A stretch of DNA of 64,000 bases from contig JASISA010000027.1 of assembly GCA_031771865.1 (NCBI GenBank), forward strand, positions 2,046,001 to 2,110,000, read 5' to 3'. Of this stretch, positions 19,801-28,721 are shown in pieces; within the stretch, counting starts at the first letter, position 1, and every line of letters begins with the position of its first letter. This DNA is from Nothophaeocryptopus gaeumannii (taxonomy: Eukaryota; Ascomycota; Dothideomycetes; Mycosphaerellales; Mycosphaerellaceae). The position numbers and the translations under genes were made by a program. The notes beneath the pieces are model-generated. The model ran no database searches. It saw only the letters and a program-made list of their open reading frames with translations, and was not told the origin of the DNA.

Positions 19801-20641
19801 TCTCGACGACCTGAAAGGCATGATGATTGAGCGTCTTCTTCGATATGGCTCAAATAACAACATGCTACCCAAGCGAATGGTCTTCTACCGCGACGGTGTC
19901 GGCGAGGACATGTACGAGGCTGTCCGAACCATGGAGATCCCACAGATCCACAAGGCCTTCGGCATTGTGCGGGACAGTGCGAGGACCTTCGTCCAGAACG
20001 GTCGTCTACCAAAGACATTCAAGCCTTCTATGCACGACCTCAAACTCACCCTCATCATCGTTGGCAAGCGCCACAACACTCGATTCTTCCCAGACCAAGA
20101 AACCCCCAGAGACGGCAAGGGCAATGTCGCGCCAGGACTGGTTGTCGACCGTGTCATCACTCGTCCGAAACTCAATGCCGATGACAAGGTCTACGACTTC
20201 TTCCTCCAGTCTCATCAAGCCCTCCAAGGAACAGCCCGATCCGCTCACTATGTTGTCTTGCAGCCAGGAGACTTCAAAGTCGATGAGATTCAGCGATTTA
20301 CCTATGCCTTCTGCTACAACTATGCACGAGCCACGAAGGGTGTCTCCTACGCCGGCCCAGCATACTACGCCGACCGTCTCGCCGAGCGTGGAACCTTGTA
20401 TCTGAAGGCTTACACCAAGGGCAAGGAGCGAGATGGACCGGATCTTCCCAAGACACAGGAGGAAGAAGATGGTCTACCAACGAAGAAACAGGCCGACAGA
20501 GACTATGATGAGCGTGTGGCTAAGCACATCCAGAGCCATCGTCTTTGGAACTTGAGGGTTAATCAGAATGACGATCACTCTCAGAGCACTCGCATCAACC
20601 CGTGGCACCCCAAGCTGGACAATGTCATGTTTTGGTTGTAA
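16838..20641 (+). CDS. Argonaute (QDE-2-type RNA-silencing slicer)
   Basis: A single 3.8-kb exon; from the ATG at 16838 (MPPKGKKNDK) it encodes 1267 residues, longer than most Argonautes. Order: a novel N-terminal region (1-130), a low-complexity Ser/Gln/Pro linker (130-310), N domain from about 325, DUF1785/linker, PAZ (about 525-680, with DEQWPCVNVG and IWIPAEYLQI), MID and PIWI. The slicer tetrad is complete: D947 in VVGADVSHAP, E987 in PSRQEYLDD, D1019 in FYRDGVGE and H1137 in SAHYVVL. The first two intervals (40 and 32 residues) equal those in human AGO2. It should bind small RNAs and cleave target RNA in quelling-type silencing. Two oddities: the MID position matching AGO2 Gln545 appears to be Val, and the N-terminus holds a Cys/His cluster (see findings). 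Confidence 0.95.
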   Translation: MPPKGKKNDKPLKEVCLRCPESVADMNAAKHLKDINGLRMCQEEHSDSLTELWPGFIAHNEANFQVPAQLSPEDGCRNLLHFVKKQAVDWYNTVKTQLVADGKGAQVAFINMKKSTLKYENIHVTKNVLEHAAKTVYKPRSKEQIAIDKKAEKAGKGAKKSPEPAVVTGGSMQTSKPTCQESKVIDPIVNPSIAPAIAPSSASTPQAPKSGDSSDQKTLGQLTEQVASMSVDSNRTTQPHLHRLAKAPAQPKDSSSNTAGQQAVSQTRNPVAPPKWNLQNPTVPAESRVPNRPGQLNDRFNKLDDKVTGERMGSLQQGEAKTRVITNYVQVTGLPKQVFEYIVKYGSIDERVSDEEDLKRSQKEQIFEALRQNVPPFNQNVDYATDLNMVWSLRPLVGTNPVNGQIFATGQVNFEKLSGKPESIDDVQFEFNRHIVFRSGDVLDPKELVDTSMTDEKGAAVHITALNALLSSQVSAGNGNAVISTGPNKFYAHGDYNSFGGLQGHRGYFTSIRPGTEHVLWNVGTMVGAFYRATKVSEFMRTIRNGAFFEYGDREGRLQKLLVGRSVKILYKRAEQPGYNPNVDTHRHRIVTELGKKPSQETFVDGNGQRVTVRDYFVKTLGASPPDEQWPCVNVGLKKYKNAQKTQVNDKTNGKQIWIPAEYLQIDPDQFFGRRLAAPHMTEIGKVAVIPPATTLTKILTSGFQLLGLHGNNAFAGLGVTMTAQLLSIPARMLKEPRIAYRQKGKLKMTDSKGASWNFKDVHFYQSATATSQVVTFDFRTSFNGGPQETLAKTMTIAMQKTGMTVPAADSRNYWWSGDVKRLSNGGPECAASAFSDEDLAHLMAARQLGGDKPGLSIVILEEKGDSESYATVKRVFDQRIGSHTVCITSKNLSNKHGPTPSPQLLGNLALKYNLKLRGINHLPTDDQGVSKLASILGQNIMVVGADVSHAPSGMSHCPSVAAVVASDDNTFAHLPGSMRLQPSRQEYLDDLKGMMIERLLRYGSNNNMLPKRMVFYRDGVGEDMYEAVRTMEIPQIHKAFGIVRDSARTFVQNGRLPKTFKPSMHDLKLTLIIVGKRHNTRFFPDQETPRDGKGNVAPGLVVDRVITRPKLNADDKVYDFFLQSHQALQGTARSAHYVVLQPGDFKVDEIQRFTYAFCYNYARATKGVSYAGPAYYADRLAERGTLYLKAYTKGKERDGPDLPKTQEEEDGLPTKKQADRDYDERVAKHIQSHRLWNLRVNQNDDHSQSTRINPWHPKLDNVMFWL

Positions 20642-21772
20642 GCGAGAAACGAAGGATTCTGCATGGACTCGTACGTCAGCATCTGAGGGAAGCTGGGAGA
20701 TTCTGGGATACTCATGGACTTGTATAATATCGCAGGGGACCTGAGGAGCATTTGAAACGATTCATGAAGGGCGATGAGAATGACTTATGGAGCATGTTTC
20801 GAGTGCAAAGAGTTGGGCATTGGATTTATCGTTGACTTGGGCATTCAAATGGGACAGGCTGTCTGAGCATACTTCTTCTCTCACCTTCTGCTTCTTCTTC
20901 ACCTCCCTCCTCTTCCACCAATTCACATCGCCCTCATCTCACTGCCCTTCAACACATCATCTCCAGTGATGTCTTGACCTTCACCGCACCCTCTCCCAAA
21001 GTCTCACTCATCACTCAGGTCTTATTCCCAACCCACCACCCCAATCCCTGTCCCCTTTCACCCAAAGCGGAAAAGTCGCACGTGGAGTACTCAAGCTCCC
21101 TTCAGGGATCAAGGATCCTCATCGGCGACTCCGAGAAAAGCTTGGCTTCATTCAGACTTGCAAGGGTAGCAGTAGTGTGAATGACACCCAACGTCAACAG
21201 ACGAATTGCCAAGCAAGAGGATCTTCCTCTAACAAGAATCTGACTGACGGGTTAGCAAAGTGGTAGGGAAGAGTAGGGAGTGCCATGTAGTCGGTAAGGG
21301 ATATGAGAGGTCGACTTACGAACACGATGGTACACTACTAGGCAACTCGGCGAGGGCAAAGTCGGGAGTTGAATGACCCCTTGGACTTCATGACGATGCC
21401 GAGTGATGCCAAGATTCTCAATTTCATCCCAGGATTCGTAGCCGGAATGATAGAGAGCCGAGGAGTGAAAATTGAAGTGACACAGGTGACAAGCGTTTGG
21501 AGAAGGAAGCCATGAGAAGTGTGTGGATAAAGATAGATTTCTGATTGATGGCTTCTTGTCTATCCCTCTCCTTCGCGCCCCATCTATGGCACTCTCATCT
21601 CCTTGATATATCGTACAGACTTTCATCAAGATTGGTTATTCAGTCATTGAGCACGGCTTACAATTCAGCTCAGTGCCTTCTCCAAACGCCTCGCTAAAAG
21701 TACATAATGCAATGATAAATGCTGGGTATCTCTTCGAAGGTTCTGTCAATTGGTGCAGTCAACTCCATGTTT
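20642..21772. other. intergenic, convergent 3' flanks
   Basis: This lies between the 3' ends of Argonaute (plus) and the ankyrin gene (minus). A pyrimidine-rich stretch at about 20875-20970 stands out, but no gene, repeat or RNA is recognisable. Short open frames on either strand look random. Confidence 0.5.
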
Positions 21773-22879
21773 TTACCGCGACCGTCTCATCGCAATGACC
21801 GCTTTCAACATCGCTTTGATCTGTTCGTTTCCGGACTGCGCTTCCGCAAGCTGTAGTGGTGTCTGGTACTCTTCGTTTTTCTGCAGTGGGTTTGCGCCGT
21901 ATCTGAGAAGGGTCTTGACCATGAGCCCGGAGCCGGTGATGATTGCGCAGTGAAGTGCTGTGTTGCCGTCGGCCATAGCTTGGTTGGGATCTGCGCCAGC
22001 TCTGAGGAGAAGCTCGGTCACTTCGGCTTTGCCAGGCCAAACGGACCAGTGAATCGCGGCAGCACCGATGAAGGAGAGTTTGCTCAGATTGGGTCGGTGT
22101 TGGAGGATGAGGGCGACGAGTTCGAGTGAGCCATACTTGCATGCGTACATCAAGCAGGTGACTTTGTATGCATTGTCGTTGTTGACATCGGCGCCGCGGT
22201 CGAGAAGAAGTCGGACGGTTTCGATATCGTTACTTCGGATGGCTTGGTGAAGTGGACTGCTTGCGCAGTGTGTGCTCGAGGGGTTGAGTTGAGCGCCGTT
22301 GGCCAAGAGGAACTCGACGGTACGAGTTTGTCCATAAGAAGCAGCACCGGCAAGAGGTGAGAGGTGACCTGGCTTGGCTGGCTTGAATGCTTCGAAGACA
22401 CCAGGTACCATCACTGGAGTGTCGATAGATGCGCCTTGGCTCGTTGCTATTTGGATACCGGCAATGTCACCAGCGCATGAGGCCATAAAGAGGTCGTTGG
22501 CAAGTTCACTCGGGGTCTTGGCTGATGTTGCTGGTGGCGTTGATACTGAAGGTAATGGTGTCTTAGGAGAACTCGAGCTGGGAGAAACTGGGGGTGACCA
22601 TCTTGACATTGTTGCCTGGAACGATGGAATGTTTGACGACAGCGAGCTTGGTTTGTTGGAGCGCATGACTGTTCGGCTGGGTTCAGAGTTGCTGGAAGAT
22701 GTCAGTAAATGATTCTCGACGATGTGGTGAGTAGGGACCAACCGATGTCTTGGGGCGTCCTGGTTGAACACGCAGGAGTCTTGTCGCTTCAGATTCTCTG
22801 GGTCTTCGGGCACTGACTGGCTTCGCAACATGTTGTGTGTTAAGAAGCGCTCGTAGGATCTCATGGTATCGAAGCTCAT
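21773..22879 (-). CDS. ankyrin-repeat protein
   Basis: A single exon of 368 residues with an ATG at 22879. Residues 1-125 are Ser/Pro-rich and likely disordered. From about 128 to the end there are six or seven ankyrin repeats, recognisable by LAGAASYGQTRTVEFLLANG, SPLHQAIRSNDIETVRLLL, TCLMYACKYGSLELVALIL, AAIHWSVWPGKAEVTELLL and TALHCAIITGSGLMVKTLL, most with the closing G-A-(D/N)-x-N turn. No enzymatic domain or membrane segment is present. Ankyrin proteins of this kind bind other proteins; the partner cannot be inferred. The gene is divergent from TAF7. Confidence 0.88.
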   Translation of the reverse strand: MSFDTMRSYERFLTHNMLRSQSVPEDPENLKRQDSCVFNQDAPRHRLVPTHHIVENHLLTSSSNSEPSRTVMRSNKPSSLSSNIPSFQATMSRWSPPVSPSSSSPKTPLPSVSTPPATSAKTPSELANDLFMASCAGDIAGIQIATSQGASIDTPVMVPGVFEAFKPAKPGHLSPLAGAASYGQTRTVEFLLANGAQLNPSSTHCASSPLHQAIRSNDIETVRLLLDRGADVNNDNAYKVTCLMYACKYGSLELVALILQHRPNLSKLSFIGAAAIHWSVWPGKAEVTELLLRAGADPNQAMADGNTALHCAIITGSGLMVKTLLRYGANPLQKNEEYQTPLQLAEAQSGNEQIKAMLKAVIAMRRSR

Positions 22880-24162
22880 GACGAGACGATGTTGTGGCCA
22901 AGAAGGATCTACTCGGTGCAGAGAAGATCATGTATTGTGCAGGCAGAGGCAGGTGGAATATTCTCCTGGGGCTGGCGAATAGTGTGAAGCTTAAGTGGAG
23001 CAGGCGGATTCAGACGATGGCTCAGCTGAGGGGAATGGTGCCTGTAGTCGTAGTCGATGGTCCAAGCGGGATAAGGTAGGGCGACCGCTTGTCGACGGGT
23101 CTTCGGTCGGTGTAGATACTGTTGAAAGGGCTGGTGAGCAATTTCATGCGAAAGTGCAGTGCAGGAATTGGGATGCGTGCAAGACTGGAAGTGGAAGCAG
23201 TTGATATGTATGACAGCAAGGAGAAGGTATAGGGCTGGACAGCTGGTCCAGTGCAAACATGGCTTACTCAAGAGTAGCGAGAGGTGGAGCAATACAATTC
23301 ATCGCGGTGTCGCCAAGCGCCAAAGGTTAGATTGGTATGACATGGGCAGGTAGGTGGACAATGTGCGCATTTCCCGCCCTTTCGCGGTGGGAGGGCTGAC
23401 TTTGAACGCGGACAGCAGGCGTGAGCGTCGGTGTAGGATTATGCACGTCGCTGCACGTCGGGCGCTGGAATATGCAGGTTCCCTTCCCTTCCACTTCCAC
23501 TGCGCTGCACTGCGAGTGAGACTTCGGAGCTTTGTGTGAGGCGGAGCTGCCGCTTGAGTAACATCAGCGCATCGTCCTGCAACGCGACCACTCTCCATTG
23601 CGGCCCTGCTATCCAGGTGGAGTTCGTAATGCACGGGCAGAGACACATGCATTGACAGTGATATTGGCTGTTGATGCTTCCGCGGCGAGAACCTTCAGTG
23701 CCTGTCATCACACGCATCTTCCGCTACTGTCGCAACGGTACGGCGAATGCAGCAATCCGCCGTACATGACGAATGGACGCCTGGCGGAAGGAGTGGTAGA
23801 AGCAAGAGTCACTAGAGGAGAGTTTCTTCTTGGTGCGAAGCTTGCATTCGGCGGCCGGCAATCGTATAAAGCTCTGCCCTACGCCCTGTGCCGTTAATTA
23901 TTCACCGGCTCTCCTTCTGTACCGTAGAATAGAGAAGCCGCAACCACGACGGGCCGTGCCTTCTGTGAACAAACAAGCATTGCACGGACTAGCTGAACTC
24001 AAATCATCCACCTGCATGAGATTCCTCTAACACAGCCTCTCTCGCAGACCGCATCGCGGTGTGTCTGATTGAGGCGCGTTGTGCTCACATACATTCCGCC
24101 CTGCAGCAACGACACTCCACCGCATGTCACAGCCACATCATCTCTAACCCACCATCACCGCT
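22880..24162. promoter_or_regulatory. divergent intergenic region, 1.28 kb
   Basis: It lies between the ankyrin gene (minus) and TAF7 (plus) and should carry both promoters. A TATAAA motif occurs near 23868. The open frames present are short, overlap on both strands and match nothing I know. Confidence 0.45.
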
Positions 24163-25881
24163 ATGATCAAGCTCAAGATTGGCGCCGGCAACAAGTCGCA
24201 GGGGCAGTCTGGACAGTCACAGTCACAGTCACAAGACGCTCAAGGCCAGCTACCACCGCAGCACTCCCAACCGCCAACGCCCGCATCTACCACCGCGCAG
24301 ACACCTGGAGGAGGTTTCAAGCTGAAGCTCAATGTCTCCCAGCCGCCGACACCAATAGAGGGGCCAGGTCAAGGCCAGTTCGGAGCACCCGCACCCGCAG
24401 AGAAGAAGAAGAAGAGGCAGTATACGAAGAAGACAGATGGACCAGGCAAGGGCAAGAAGCGCGCAGCGGAGGACGATGGCAACGGCCCACCAGCAAAGCG
24501 AGCAGCCAGCGGAGCAGGGCAACCGCCCTTGAATCGTAAAATCTCCATCAAACTACCGCAGACTGGCCCTGCGCCTGGCGACGACACGCCCAAGTCTGCT
24601 GTCACTAAGCTCAGGTTTGGAGGGGCACAGCGCAAGGCCTCAGTTCCGAAGATCCTCGACATCCGCGCGCGTGGCAAGGTACCACCGCGACCGAAAGGTG
24701 TCGGGTACGATTCAGAGGACTCGGATACGGAGAAGGACCCGGCCATTCAGCAGGCCTTCGTTCTGCGCATGGAAGCAGGCAAAGATGCGGACTACTTGAG
24801 AGAGGCGATTAAGGAGGGCACAGTTGGAGCACGTCTGGCCGATGGTGGTGCGGATGTCTCCATCAAGTTCGTTGAGAAGAATCTACGACGGGCTGTTGTC
24901 AAGATCCAAGGCAGGATCTATGGCGCGGTCTTGGTGGACCTCCCGTGCATCGTCGAGTCTATGAAGAGCTTCGACAAGAAAGGCTGGTGGAAGGTGGCAG
25001 ATATTGCGCAGATGCTGCTCGTATTGGGTCGTTGCAACAGCGAAGATGAGGCCAGACTGATGCCACTGCCACGAGAGGTCAACAAGGAGAACTATCAATA
25101 CGCACACGGCCTGACACCTCCCATGCACTGGGTCCGCAGACGTCGATTCCGAAAGCGGTTGACATATTCTGACACCGTCAATGTCGAGGAAGAAGTGAAC
25201 AGGCTGCTCGAGGCAGACCGAGCTTGGGAGAGATCAGGCGGCACGGTCATCAACACCCGTGGCGAAAACCCACAGCCACTTCAACTCCAACGTCAAGAAT
25301 CGAATTACGAATTCGAATTCGGCGACGAGGACGCGGAAGGTGAAGAAGAGGCAGTCGAAACAACGGAACGAGAAGGCCAGGAAGATTACGGAGAAGACTA
25401 TGAGGAAGAGCCGGAAGTCGATCCAGGCGACCTCGAAGCTCAAATGCAAGCCATGTTCGACGAAGACGAAGGCGGAGACGCTCAAGACCTTGTCACAGAA
25501 TCTCCTGCCCCAATCGCAGACCAAGCAGCATCCATGGCCGCCGTCGAAGCCGCAATGCAGTCCGATATCGATGCCACTCCTGTTGGTACACCCGCTGGGA
25601 TCACGACGCAAGACGAGCAATCCGATGACGAAGAAGAATCGGACGAAGATGACGAGGACTCGCCAGATGTCGTGGACGAGGACGCCGCTGCGAAGGCTGC
25701 TGAAAGAGCACAGCAGCTGGAGGAAGTTGCGGATTTGGAGAGGGAGGTAGAGAGGGCGAGACAGAAGGTTTCTGCTATGACAAATCAACTTCTGCGGCAG
25801 CGTGAGATGCAGAAGTTGGCTGCGTTGGAGGAGGATCTTGTTACGAAGAAGAGGGTCTTTGGGCTTACTGATGAGGATTAA
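24163..25881 (+). CDS. TAF7: TFIID subunit TAF7 (TAFII55 family)
   Basis: A single exon of 572 residues from ATG 24163. Residues 1-190 are low-complexity and basic with Gln/Ser/Pro tracts (including an SQSQSQ run from CAGTCA copies) and nuclear-localisation-like KKKKRQYTKK. The TAFII55 N-terminal domain spans about 190-360: QQAFVLRMEAGKDADYLREA, RRAVVKIQGRIYGAVLVDLP, ESMKSFDKKGWWKVADI and LTPPMHWVRRRRFRKR. An acidic region (about 385-510) and a C-terminal coiled coil (about 510-560) follow. TAF7 is part of TFIID, where it contacts TAF1 and the promoter-recognition machinery for RNA polymerase II. The length is close to that of yeast Taf7. Confidence 0.94.
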   Translation: MIKLKIGAGNKSQGQSGQSQSQSQDAQGQLPPQHSQPPTPASTTAQTPGGGFKLKLNVSQPPTPIEGPGQGQFGAPAPAEKKKKRQYTKKTDGPGKGKKRAAEDDGNGPPAKRAASGAGQPPLNRKISIKLPQTGPAPGDDTPKSAVTKLRFGGAQRKASVPKILDIRARGKVPPRPKGVGYDSEDSDTEKDPAIQQAFVLRMEAGKDADYLREAIKEGTVGARLADGGADVSIKFVEKNLRRAVVKIQGRIYGAVLVDLPCIVESMKSFDKKGWWKVADIAQMLLVLGRCNSEDEARLMPLPREVNKENYQYAHGLTPPMHWVRRRRFRKRLTYSDTVNVEEEVNRLLEADRAWERSGGTVINTRGENPQPLQLQRQESNYEFEFGDEDAEGEEEAVETTEREGQEDYGEDYEEEPEVDPGDLEAQMQAMFDEDEGGDAQDLVTESPAPIADQAASMAAVEAAMQSDIDATPVGTPAGITTQDEQSDDEEESDEDDEDSPDVVDEDAAAKAAERAQQLEEVADLEREVERARQKVSAMTNQLLRQREMQKLAALEEDLVTKKRVFGLTDED

Positions 25882-26125
25882 GAGAGCAATATTTGAGGAA
25901 GGAAAGGGCGAGATGCTCTCTTTACTTGCGGAAAAAGAACGCAATGCATTCATCTCAGACCGGTGAGGTCCTCTATGCTCTTAGAAGCATCTTCTAGAGC
26001 TTCATATCTCTAGGCAAGCCGAGTTACCAGACTCAAGGCTGCTACCACTTTGCAAAGCAAAACCGTGCGAACTCCATCGTGCTGTATCGTCTCTTTATGC
26101 TTTTTGGCCATTTCAGACGAAATGC
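25882..26125. other. convergent intergenic gap
   Basis: These 244 nt hold the facing 3' flanks of TAF7 and cystathionine gamma-lyase. Nothing else is seen. Confidence 0.4.
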
Positions 26126-27382
26126 CTAGTGTCCATTCGCAACACCATTCGTGACCTTGCGGCCAACGATCACCTTCTCCAGCGCTTGCTTAATGTCCGC
26201 CACCAGATCATCCGCATCCTCCACACCGCAAGAGACTCTTACCAGGTCGTCGAATACACCAGCAGCTTCTCGGCTCTCCTTTGGAATGCCCATGTGCGTC
26301 ATGCTAGCAGGCACCTCAACCAAGCTCTCTACTCCTCCTAGAGACTCAGCCAGAGTGAAGATCTGAGTCGCTTGGCAGAAAAGCTCCGCTGCTTCTTTAC
26401 CGCCCTTGATGCGAAAAGAGAGCATGCCGCCGCCCATTCCGTCGCGGTGTTGCTTGATGGCTACTGCGCGCTGCTTGTGGCTCTTGAGACCTGGGTAGTT
26501 GACTGCGACGACGTGCGGGCTTGCCTCGAGCGCGTTGGCGACTGCGGTTGCGTTTTTCGTGGCTTCTCGTGCGCGTAGGTGGAGGGTCTTGGCTCCGCGG
26601 TGGGCGAGCCAGCAGTCGAAGGGAGACGGCACGGCGCCGATCGCGTTTTGGAGGAACTTGAGGCGTTCATGGAGGGAGTCGGAGTTGAAGGCGGCTACGC
26701 CCATGAGCACGTCTGAGTGGCCGTTGATGTATTTGGTAACGCTGTGAACTACGATGTCTGCGCCGTGCTCGAGAGGGTTCTGGACGTAAGGTGACATGAA
26801 GGTGTTGTCCACGACGACCATGATCCCACTCTTATGCGCAATGTCTGCTACTGCTCGGATGTCGACGAGGGAAAGAGTCGGGTTTGAGGGTGTCTCAATC
26901 CAGATCAACTTGGTGTCCTCGTTGATCATCTCTTCAATTTCGAGCTCGATGCTTGGGGTGAAGGTGACTCGCACGCCGTGGGCGGAGGCGACCTTGGTGA
27001 AGTATCGGTGGGTGCCGCCATAGACGTCTGAGATAGAGATGACATGGCTGCCCTGTGCCAGACTCTGGAGAATAGTCGCCGTAGTCGCGGAGCCGGATGA
27101 GAATGCGAGGGCATATTTGGCCTTTTCCAATGCTGCAATCGAGGTCTCAAAGTTCCATCTGTTGGGGTTGCTGGACCGCGTGTACTCGTGGTCACCGACT
27201 GGCTTGCCGACCGAGGTCTGCGCGAATGTGGTGCTCAATGATATGGACTCGATCACGGCGCCGCTGACTGGGTCGTGAGGCGAGCCGGCGTGTACTGCCA
27301 GTGTTCCGAACTTGTGGACTGGCGATGGTGCTCGCGGCGGAGTCTCGATTGGCGCGTGGGAGTTCAACTGTGGGACTGTCAT
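26126..27382 (-). CDS. CYS3: cystathionine gamma-lyase
   Basis: The frame is open up to 27565, but the only upstream start there is a TTG, so the ATG at 27382 (MTVPQLNSH) is used; the resulting 418 residues match the family length. The PLP-binding Lys217 lies in HSVTKYINGHSD, Asp192 in VVVDNTF contacts the pyridine nitrogen, and the substrate and cofactor segments YTRSSNPNRWNFE, AFSSGSATT and SLGGVESLVEVPASMTH are typical. The enzyme cleaves cystathionine to cysteine, 2-oxobutyrate and ammonia, the last step of reverse transsulfuration. A cystathionine gamma-synthase or beta-lyase reading is possible, but the SLGGVESL...P.SMTH pattern and length favour the gamma-lyase. Confidence 0.9.
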   Translation of the reverse strand: MTVPQLNSHAPIETPPRAPSPVHKFGTLAVHAGSPHDPVSGAVIESISLSTTFAQTSVGKPVGDHEYTRSSNPNRWNFETSIAALEKAKYALAFSSGSATTATILQSLAQGSHVISISDVYGGTHRYFTKVASAHGVRVTFTPSIELEIEEMINEDTKLIWIETPSNPTLSLVDIRAVADIAHKSGIMVVVDNTFMSPYVQNPLEHGADIVVHSVTKYINGHSDVLMGVAAFNSDSLHERLKFLQNAIGAVPSPFDCWLAHRGAKTLHLRAREATKNATAVANALEASPHVVAVNYPGLKSHKQRAVAIKQHRDGMGGGMLSFRIKGGKEAAELFCQATQIFTLAESLGGVESLVEVPASMTHMGIPKESREAAGVFDDLVRVSCGVEDADDLVADIKQALEKVIVGRKVTNGVANGH

Positions 27383-28721
27383 CTGGGGCGATTTCGCCGC
27401 TCGGAGCGGACTCGAGCTATGGAGCTTCCTGGAGGTCGGTAAAGGGTGTTTGAGCCTAAGGGACAATCGCTGGAGGGGTAGTCGGCGGGGTATGTGAAGA
27501 AGAGTCGTCTTGAAGGTTGCGGTGTGGATTGGGTCGTTATAGGGAGCGAGCGTCGTGATTATCAATGCTAGGGCACGTGCAAGAGGCGGTGACGGGACAC
27601 GTACATTTACCTAGAGGAGGCGTAGTGTGGAAACAACGAGTTCAGAGGCGTGCTTTCAAATAATCTGATTTTACTCCGGAGTACCCATGCTCAAACCTTA
27701 CGATGACGCGATGCAATGTGCCGAGATCTCACTACGCCGATCACTCCATCTCATCACCTCCATGCAAGTTACAGTAAGAAGAAAACCTGTGGCTATTAGT
27801 TTCCTCAATCTCCCACTACGTGTTGCCATGTGGAAGGCCCATAGATCTGGAGAAACTGCAGAGGATGCATCTGTACCTGACGCTAGGCTCTGGAAGAAAG
27901 CGGACAACGGGTACGAGAATCTGCACCTCAGCATTGCGCCATTATAAGAGGGTGTGTTCTTTGAAGCCATTGCGTTGCGGATCAGGTACGACTATGGCGC
28001 GATCGCACGTACATGGCCACGATGGCAATGCCGGGTGAAGATGCAAGACGACTGAGTACCCTTGCCACCTTCAGATGATCAATATCTTTCTCGCTGTGGC
28101 CTTCACAATGCCAGACCTCCCATTTCCTCGCCATTCTCATGTCCATGTCTTATGTCAAGGGAGTAGTGTGGCCTCGCAATCTACGGAGGTAGGTACGGAG
28201 ACTCCATCAAGTATATAGACTCCGACGCATTCCCGGGTCAGTGTGTCAGAATGCGCTCGGTCCCAGCTGTTGGAAGTGAAACCTCAGGTCTCGGACAAAC
28301 TAGTTTAGATATAGACAAGCATCTTCCTATCTCAGAATTAGTCTCTATTGAACACCTCCTGCTCCTCCTGGAGATGTAGTATATTGAGATGGTGTTGTCG
28401 ATGGTGTCGAGACATGTGGCATATATTCCATGGACCGATGGACCGGGCCGCCAACGGCTCCGCGAGTAGCGACAAAGGGTGAAAGCGTTGCGTGGCACGG
28501 CGCCCTCGTCTCTGCTCAGTGCTCACGCCCCTTTGGCCCAACAACCACGAATCGCATTTCCTCCATCCTGCGCGGCTGTGAAGGAGGTCTCCATGACATC
28601 TCCACAGCCTGCTGCTCTGCGAATCTGAGTCCTTTTCTGCACATGTAGCGGCAGCGCTTTCACGCATCCGCGTTTTGGATATTTTGGAGCGAAGTTCACC
28701 GTACCTCATACGAACGACCAA
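27383..28721. promoter_or_regulatory. divergent intergenic region, 1.34 kb
   Basis: It lies between cystathionine gamma-lyase (minus) and the Fringe-like gene (plus). The first 180 nt keep the lyase frame open and would encode a basic, Leu/Ser-rich stretch without an ATG; this could reflect a missed 5' exon. Open frames elsewhere (for example 27687-27947) are not convincing. Confidence 0.45.

Noticed and set aside
25234..25953. 239-residue minus-strand frame opposite TAF7
   Set aside because: It is the complement of the acidic Glu/Asp-rich part of TAF7, which gives Ser/Leu/Phe-rich antisense frames without stops.
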